Positions 58,285 through 64,000 of a DNA stretch of 64,000 nucleotides are shown here, in pieces. Below the pieces are notes generated by a model that had not been told where the DNA came from, searched no databases, and worked only from the letters and a program-made list of their open reading frames with translations. This DNA is from Lindgomyces ingoldianus. Its lineage: Eukaryota; Ascomycota; Dothideomycetes; Pleosporales; Lindgomycetaceae. The stretch is taken from positions 628,819 to 692,818 of the forward strand of contig NW_022985195.1 of NCBI RefSeq assembly GCF_010093535.1, in the 5' to 3' direction. The number at the start of each line of letters is the position of its first letter. The first letter of the stretch is position 1. A program made the position numbers and the translations under genes.

Positions 58285-58567
58285 TTACTTTGACCCGCCC
58301 TTCCTTCCTGCCTCCTTCGCCGCCTCGCTCCCGGGTTCGAAAGAGCCGCCCGAAGCTTTGCCACCCATGGAAGCGATCTCACGCTATCGGTTTTAGAATA
58401 ACGTTCCTCGGGTAGATTCAAAGTAGGATTGACAGTCATACCTGTTTGTCTGCATCCATACTAGCAAAGCCGCCTTGGTGCGATGCCTCTCCACCCTTCT
58501 TCGCGATCTTCTGAACCTCTTCCGTTGGGCGGTTGGCAAAGTTGCCGGGATTGGTGTTACTGGTCAT
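58285..58567 (-). CDS. CON-10 family conidiation/stress protein
   Basis: Two minus-strand exons: 58567-58442 (GACAAACAG|gtatga) and 58383-58285 (acceptor aaaccgatag); 74 aa. MTSNTNPGNFANRPTEEVQK and IAKKGGEASHQGGFASMDAD are followed by REIASMGGKASGGSFEPGSE and AAKEAGRKGG. This is the KGG-repeat arrangement of Neurospora CON-10 and bacterial stress-induced KGG proteins (normal length 70-90 aa). Each exon alone is too short to stand out. The protein is hydrophilic and made in conidiation and under stress in relatives; its molecular role is unknown. It sits alone in a gene-poor segment. The splice restores the conserved DKQREIAS junction exactly. Confidence 0.92.
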
Positions 58568-60564
58568 TTTGATATAGGGTGATGGAATATGGTGGCACGT
58601 GAGGGTTATCGAACTGGCTGATTAAAGTGAATATTGGCTGATTTGCTCTGGCGAACTGATGGTGGTAAGAGGTGACTCGATATGAGCATTTATATGTTTC
58701 CTTTGGGACTCAAGGATGGCGGTTCTGCGTCACAGTATCATCATGGTGCATTCCCGCAACGGAATCGTCGCTCCAATTGCACAATATAAAATTTGATATG
58801 TCACGATCGTGTCGGAATCGTGAATATCGCACCCAGATCCACAGATGGTAGCTCTTTGACATGACGTGTACATGTCGTTAGTCTTTGGCACGGACGTGGT
58901 CGAACTCAGTGGACTACTATGATGCGCGCGATCTGATCGAGGGATCGAATTTCGACTGCGGGATTGTAGGGAAGTGGTAGATGTCATCACGAGGCATGGA
59001 CTAATTAGAAGTGTTAAAGTCCAGCTCCAAACCTGAGCAGTACGGGAAAACTAGATTATTTTTAGATCCGCCTGAGGTCTTAGATTATCTAGAGTCTGCC
59101 TTTGACCGGTCCAGAAAATTAAATAGGTTAGCACAGCGAGGGGTACGCATTCACATGCTGGTTCTATTCACCTCCAACTTTTTTTTTTAATAAAAAAAGC
59201 TGTATTGATCTATCTAGATGGGTTTGATGAGCTCCTCGATGAAATGTTTGACGAGGGGCTTGGTGATGAGCGTGATGGGATGAGCTCAGTGAGATGAGAT
59301 GCGCTCACTGAGCTGAATGAAAGGAAACTTTAACCCACCTTTGATATCATACTGTAGAAGGAAGAGTTGAAGATATATAGAGAGGGAGGGGGAGGGAAAG
59401 GGCAAGGAGAAGAGGGTACATAGAGTTATTTCAGCTTTGCTCCGAGCTTAGAGGGTCTCTACTTCCTGTACGGTAAAAAGATGACCCCCTGAGGTCTTTA
59501 TTGCACCAAATTATCTAATTTAGAATCCTTTTTTCTAACCAACCCTCTGTACCATACAAAATCAGTGTAGTTTAAACTCCTGGTGGGCTGGGTTTTACCC
59601 GGATTTCCTGTTGTGAAATTGGGGAAGCCTAACCGACGCTAGTCCTATTCCTAACGCGGGTCACGGGAATATGCTAACACTCCTGTCATTGCGGGTTTAC
59701 AGATTTTGATGAAGTTGTGTGAAGACCGGGAGCGTTAGACTTCACACGCACAACAAAATGTTTCAAGATCTCCTTTCATGCCATTACCATCCTTCGCCAT
59801 GGCGACACTTTTCACGCGAAGATCACCCAGAAGGGCAAGGAACTTGATGGAGTGTTCATACAGAGGACGATTCATTCAGACTTTGCCTTGCACTGAAACC
59901 TTCTCCTCCCGATTCAGAAGTTTGATGGATTACGTCATGTAAGCCAGCACACACGGTGTACTCGCCTAAAGCGGAGCCAAAGTTTCGCCATCAGCTATTC
60001 CGCGGAACCGTCTATCCGCTAAAAAGACTACTGCCGCTCGGCATCAGCCCTCGACATTGATGAACTGTGAGCTAGGTTTGATTTCATTCTTTTCGAGCCA
60101 GGTTCCTCGTCCACATGAGGTTCACGGATAAGGTCGGGACTGCTCCGTTCGAACGAATCCCACAAGTTCTGGCCGGTTAAGTACTAATGAGGATATCCGA
60201 GGTATGTAACGTGCTTAGGATTCCACAGTTTATTCTTCCAACCCGGTCCAAGCCTGGGAGGATTCACTACGTAGCAAGGCTAACTACACCTTTGCAATTA
60301 CCTATGAGACTCTCTTCCGTACTAGTCTTGAACTCGGAATTTTACAAAGAGGGTAATGTTGTCCCTAAGCCTCAGCCGGTCCTTAGAAATGACACTATGC
60401 CGGCCGAAGGAGGAATCTAATAGCGTCAAGCGTCACGATGGATCCATTCGTGAGAATCCCAAGGCCCAGTTCGGTAACCGAGACTTGGCAGCTTGATTCG
60501 GAAGCCTGGAATGGCTGCGAACACATTTTCAACTATATATACAGGATTACTACAATTATCGAAC
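58568..60564. other. Sparse region with probable repeat debris
   Basis: About 2 kb upstream of the CON-10 gene. At about 59048-59155 the plus strand reads GKTRLFLDPPEVLDYLESAF and on to RSRKLNRLAQRGV, with AT-rich codons and no gene around it, as expected of an old element fragment. A T10-12 run facing an A7 run lies at about 59180-59199, and a perfect inverted repeat at 59283-59314. A purine-rich tract is at 59375-59415. No intact element or LTR pair could be drawn. Confidence 0.35.
59283..59314. repeat. Perfect 11-bp inverted repeat (10-bp spacer)
   Basis: AGCTCAGTGAG at 59283-59293 is the exact reverse complement of CTCACTGAGCT at 59304-59314. The spacer is atgagatgcg. It could fold as a hairpin and may belong to a degraded transposon end. 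Confidence 0.85.
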
Positions 60565-60682
60565 ACATACGACCAAAGGCGCTTGAAAACGATAGACCCC
60601 GTTTGATCTCTGATGTCTAAGCTTGCGACCGGCCGGTCAGTAGTTGGGTGGGAGACCACCAGCGAATCCCGGCTGTCGTATG
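60565..60682 (+). rRNA. 5S rRNA-like gene, possibly chimeric or pseudogene
   Basis: Begins ACATACGACCAAAGGCGC and ends GGCTGTCGTATGT, followed by a T7 run suitable for Pol III termination. The 3' half carries the unaltered conserved block AGTAGTTGGGTGGGAGACC then ACCAGCGAATCCC, including the internal control region. Helix I pairs (ACATACGAC with GTCGTATGT). Helix II does not: the 5' arm GGCGCTTG faces CTTGCGACC, where CAAGCGCC would be needed. The 5' half has several T residues where C is usual (CCCCGTTTGATC). It may be a pseudogene or a recombinant of two 5S types. No other Pol III gene is next to it. Confidence 0.75.
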
Positions 60683-61537
60683 TTTTTTTGGGCCTCATGG
60701 CTTCACAATACTCCTTTTTGTAGGGTTGGGTCTTCTATTCAGCGCATGATGTAATTAATAGTTATAAGGAAGACATCTTGCAAGATTAGAATAACTCAGT
60801 AGGGATGATTTGATGGACCACGACCAGGCTCATTTGTAGGTCAGCCAGTTATCCTTCTCCGGATCCGTACGATAACCCCCTTCGACGAGAAAGACAACAT
60901 TCAGCACTTCATGAATAATTTCAACTCGGAAATACGGTATTTTAAGCCTAAAATCATTCAATTTAGCAAGCGTAGACGAGACGAGCAGATTGAATCGGCT
61001 TCAACGTCACATGAATCCTCCTTGAGCGGCAGGAGATAATCACAAGCATACTTCGTCGCTTCATGTTCACTTCAGCTGTCTGTCTTCATCAAGATAGATA
61101 TATCGCTGGATACTATTTGTCTGACCACACTATATACTGACATCGCAATTGAAGAATTCCATCTTTCGAAGCACCGACTACAAGACTTTATCCCAAAGCA
61201 ACCCATTTACAGAAAGAATCGCAGATCCAAGTCCGCAGAATTCCAAATAAAACGCCTCCTCCAAAAGTCGCTGAAGCCTTTCCTAAAGGCCAGCCGAGCT
61301 AGACAAACAAAAGAAATCATCAAGTCATACAGATCCAATCGGAAAGAAAGACTGCCGTTATTGGCAGGGAGAGGCGATGCCAGCCTGAGTGGGGTAGCGA
61401 ATGCTTGTCTATGAAAACGGATCCGTTGATACGGAGAGAGGTAATCCCGAGCCGAGCCAAGATACGACTGGGAGCCCGAGAGGTCGAGCCTCCTTGCAGA
61501 AGGCATTGAATTGAGATGACATGTCGGGTTCAGTGTC
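60683..61537. other. Intergenic, 3' flank of bZIP gene
   Basis: No supported gene. The frame at 61207-61599 minus overlaps the end of the bZIP gene and is Arg/Ser-rich; probably 3' UTR read-through. Confidence 0.4.
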
Positions 61538-63396
61538 TCACGAGTCGAGGTGGGACGTGAGTGCTTGTATCCTCTGAAAGGCGGGTTCCATGGCAGCACA
61601 CATCCTCTCGAAGCGCTCCATCAACCGTTGCGTCTCAGCTTCATCAGAGATGAAGAGCTCAAAATGAGCGAACACCTTCTCCGGGCTGGCGTCACCGAAA
61701 AGTGATTCATGGTCTTCGAGAGGAGCGACAGTGGTGGTAATGGTAGATGGAGCGGGCGAGGAGCGGTACAGGTCAAACTCGGGATCATCATCCTCCTCGT
61801 CAACCTCAACAGGGGCGGGCTTCTTAGATTCTATGGGACGCTCGATCACGGGGAAGTCGGGCTTAACGTCTTCGATGGGAGAAGAGTCCTCAGCGAGGAA
61901 CGAGCCGTGACCTTTACCAGACAAAGCATCAGTGTCGATAGGGGTCGATGGTCCCTCTGGGAGCTCGAGGACAGCGTAAACCTGGGGCTGCTGGAAGTTG
62001 AATGAGTTCATGCTGTTCATTCCCCAGTTGTTGCTGCTCGTGTTGAGGTTGAGTATAGACAAGTCCAACTGCGTCTCGGGGATAAGAGCCATCCCAATCT
62101 GGGGGTTCTCGGGTTGCGATATGCTGCCAAACTGCTGACCCTGGTACGGGTTGATATCCTTACGGGCTGGGGCTGGAGTCGGAGTAGGGGCTGTTGACAT
62201 GGACATGCTCGGCTTAGCCTCGAGGCTCTCATCACGCGACAGTTCCTCAAGGAACGGAGTGAAAGCTTGATGTCGCAGAAGGCGCTCGATGAAAGCCCTT
62301 GAGCGAGCATTCTCCTCCATGAGAGCGCGGTTTTGGGAGCGAAGCTCGTTGGCTTCATTTGTCTTCATGGCAACTTCGCCTTCAAGCTGGCCGATATACT
62401 CTGCGAATCGTTAGCGAAATGTTGATTATACTCCCTGATATACTGACCCTTTCTCCTGGAACGGAAGGCGCGAGCGGAAACCTTGTTTCGAAGTTGGCGT
62501 CGCTCCTTGGAGCTGAGCTTCTTGCCTTCTTCAGAGGCAAGGAGCCTCTCATCCTCGTCCATGTCTTCCTCATCCTTCTTCATGCGGACGATGTGAGGTA
62601 GCAGGCCTTGAGAGTCCCTGTCAGCTTGCGAGCCTAGTGTATTCTGGCTGTTTTGACGGATCTGGTTGACGACCCGAGCGATCGTCTCCTCGGTGCGAGC
62701 ATCGGTGATCTGATGGGAACCACTCCTCCTATTAGGATGGAGACGATTTTGTTGCTGGTGGGTGGCCTGCTTCTGTTGCTGCTGAGCCAGCTGCTGTTGT
62801 CGCTGCTGCTGGGCTTGTGCCTGAGCCTTCGCCAAGGCGGCCTGTTGCTGATGCATTCCAGGCCACACGCGGACGTTCGTAACCTCCTCTTGCGTAATGG
62901 CGCTGGGGTCCACGAAAGCATCCGGCTGTGATTGGGACGCGTCGTTGGGATAGAAATAGGCGGGTTGCGACAGGGAGAGGTCGAGATTCATGTTCACGTC
63001 TGATCCCATTCCCAGCCCACTATTCCACCCAGCATCCAACATGGAAGAATCGCCCATTAAGCTCACCTCATCCAGGCCAGTGGACGAGAACATCGAGTAG
63101 CCTCCATTGAACGGCTGGCTGAGACCAGCAATAGAGCCAGAGGGAAGACCGGTCTGCTGCTTGAAGCGATCATACTCATGGCTGGGTTTCGCTGGAGTCT
63201 GAAGGTCCTCGCCGTCGAGTGCGGTGTTTGTAGGGCTAGTGATGGTCGATGCAGCGTTTGAGGGGTGTCGTGATGCGCTGGAGGGTGTTGGGGAAGGAAG
63301 TTGGCTGAAGTCAAAGAAGGAATCCGTGTCAGGATCCAGACACTGGCTGTTGAATGACGGGGTCATGGTCATTGCATGCTGTATTGCAGTTGCCAT
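61538..63396 (-). CDS. bZIP transcription factor
   Basis: Two minus-strand exons: 63396-62448 (AGGAGAAAGG|gtcagt) and 62400-61538 (acceptor gattcgcag); 603 aa. The basic region KLSSKERRQLRNKVSARAFR followed by SRRKEYIGQLEGE holds the N-x7-R signature (N..ARAFR). The leucine-zipper heptads continue through EVAMKTNEANELRSQNRAL and NARSRAFIERLLRHQAF. The intron cuts the domain right at the basic region/zipper join. The N-terminus is Ser/Pro/Gln-rich (LPSPTPSSASRH; poly-Gln around AQAQQQRQQQLAQQQQ), probably activating. The C-terminal third is acidic. Related fungal factors include ADA-1 and MeaB-type regulators of development and nitrogen use, but I cannot choose between them, so no symbol is given. 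Confidence 0.92.
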
Positions 63397-64000
63397 GGAT
63401 GATGATGCCTATTGCGAGTCTCTGAGACGGGTGCGAAAGGTAGCAGAACGGGCTCCTCAGGCGTCAAGATGGTTATGTTGCGAGGTGTTCGTGTTGCAGA
63501 TGGCCACTGGAGACAGGACAGGCTAGGCGTCTGAAAGTCGTCGTAAGCTCGCTTCTTTTTTCCGGTTGATCCGCTGCCGTGGCTTAGCCTGGGTCTCCTC
63601 ACGTGTTGGGCGTCTTCGCGGTGCTTGAGAGTCGTCTTTTAGCGGTGGAAGTTGATGAATATGTGTCGAGAGAGAGTCGTGAAGATTGTGTTGCGAACGA
63701 AGGAAGTTGTATGAGGACGGTCGAAGGTCCGTCGACGGGTGCTGGAAGTCCTTTTGCTGGTTCCAGCGTCAGGGAGGCGTTTCAGTGAGGCGGAGCCCAC
63801 CAAAAATACCCACTCGCCATGAAATCGCGCCCCCAGTCTCCTCGGCGCTGCTCCTCTTTCGGCGTCCCCTGAGCGCTTCGTGCCTGCTTCAGGCCTTTCA
63901 CAAAGGCTGCAATTGAACGGTAATTTATTTTCTCCGTGTAATTCATGCTGAATTGTCGCAAGTCTTCTCCATTCATGCTTCACATCATTGGAGACTCTAG
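63397..64000. other. bZIP promoter and long 5' leader
   Basis: No accepted gene. On the minus strand the sequence upstream of the bZIP ATG has many purine runs on plus (pyrimidine-rich on minus), typical of a long fungal leader. Short upstream ORFs are possible but cannot be judged without a transcript start. Confidence 0.4.

Noticed and set aside
58320..58340. GGGTTCGAA, resembling a tRNA T-loop
   Set aside because: It is inside exon 2 of the CON-10 gene, and no acceptor or anticodon stem can be built around it.
1..64000. CRISPR arrays, operons, prophage or biosynthetic cluster
   Set aside because: The sequence is eukaryotic and spliced; no direct-repeat/spacer array, phage gene, polyketide or peptide synthetase was seen. 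The tyrosinase, dioxygenase and sulfotransferase-like genes are far apart and separated by housekeeping genes.

Overview
This window is nuclear DNA of a filamentous ascomycete (Pezizomycotina). The evidence is short introns (about 45-65 nt) with gt...ag borders and ctaac-type branch points, a QDE-1-type RNA-dependent RNA polymerase, a CON-10 family conidiation gene, a long fungal tyrosinase, and dispersed rather than tandem 5S rRNA sequences. The class cannot be fixed from sequence reading alone. Exon borders below were worked out by hand from reading frame and splice consensus.

Layout, left to right. 0.4-8.3 kb: TCTP, an RNA silencing RdRP and a phytanoyl-CoA dioxygenase-like enzyme. 8.3-14 kb: a gene-poor stretch with simple repeats. 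14-19 kb: a Ser-rich PP1-docking scaffold (Bni4-like) and ribosomal protein eS25. 19.6 kb: a degenerate 5S rRNA copy. 20-29 kb: a MAPR/cytochrome b5-like membrane protein, the Rag GTPase Gtr2, a possibly broken membrane-protein gene, a polytopic membrane protein with an AT-hook motif, and, divergent from it, the Golgi GTPase Arl3/ARFRP1. 29-34 kb: an intronless CoA-disulfide reductase fused to a rhodanese (bacterial-type architecture), and a tyrosinase on the opposite strand. 34.7-41.5 kb: an NSUN5/Rcm1 rRNA methyltransferase, a small disordered hydrophilic protein, an unknown protein and a P-loop sulfotransferase-like protein. 43-51.3 kb: a four-helix membrane protein of unknown function and the splicing factor RSE1/SF3B3. 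52-54.7 kb: two paralogous small secreted, probably GPI-anchored proteins. 55-61 kb: a sparse AT-rich stretch holding only a CON-10 family gene, a 5S rRNA copy and probable repeat debris. 61.5-63.4 kb: a bZIP transcription factor.

The genes are mostly unrelated housekeeping and lineage genes with their own promoters. No biosynthetic cluster or novel multi-gene system is evident. The most unusual items are the CoADR-rhodanese fusion (candidate transfer from bacteria), the spinophilin-like PP1-docking motif in the Bni4-like scaffold, two GC-AG introns, the pair of secreted paralogues, and the two aberrant 5S copies.
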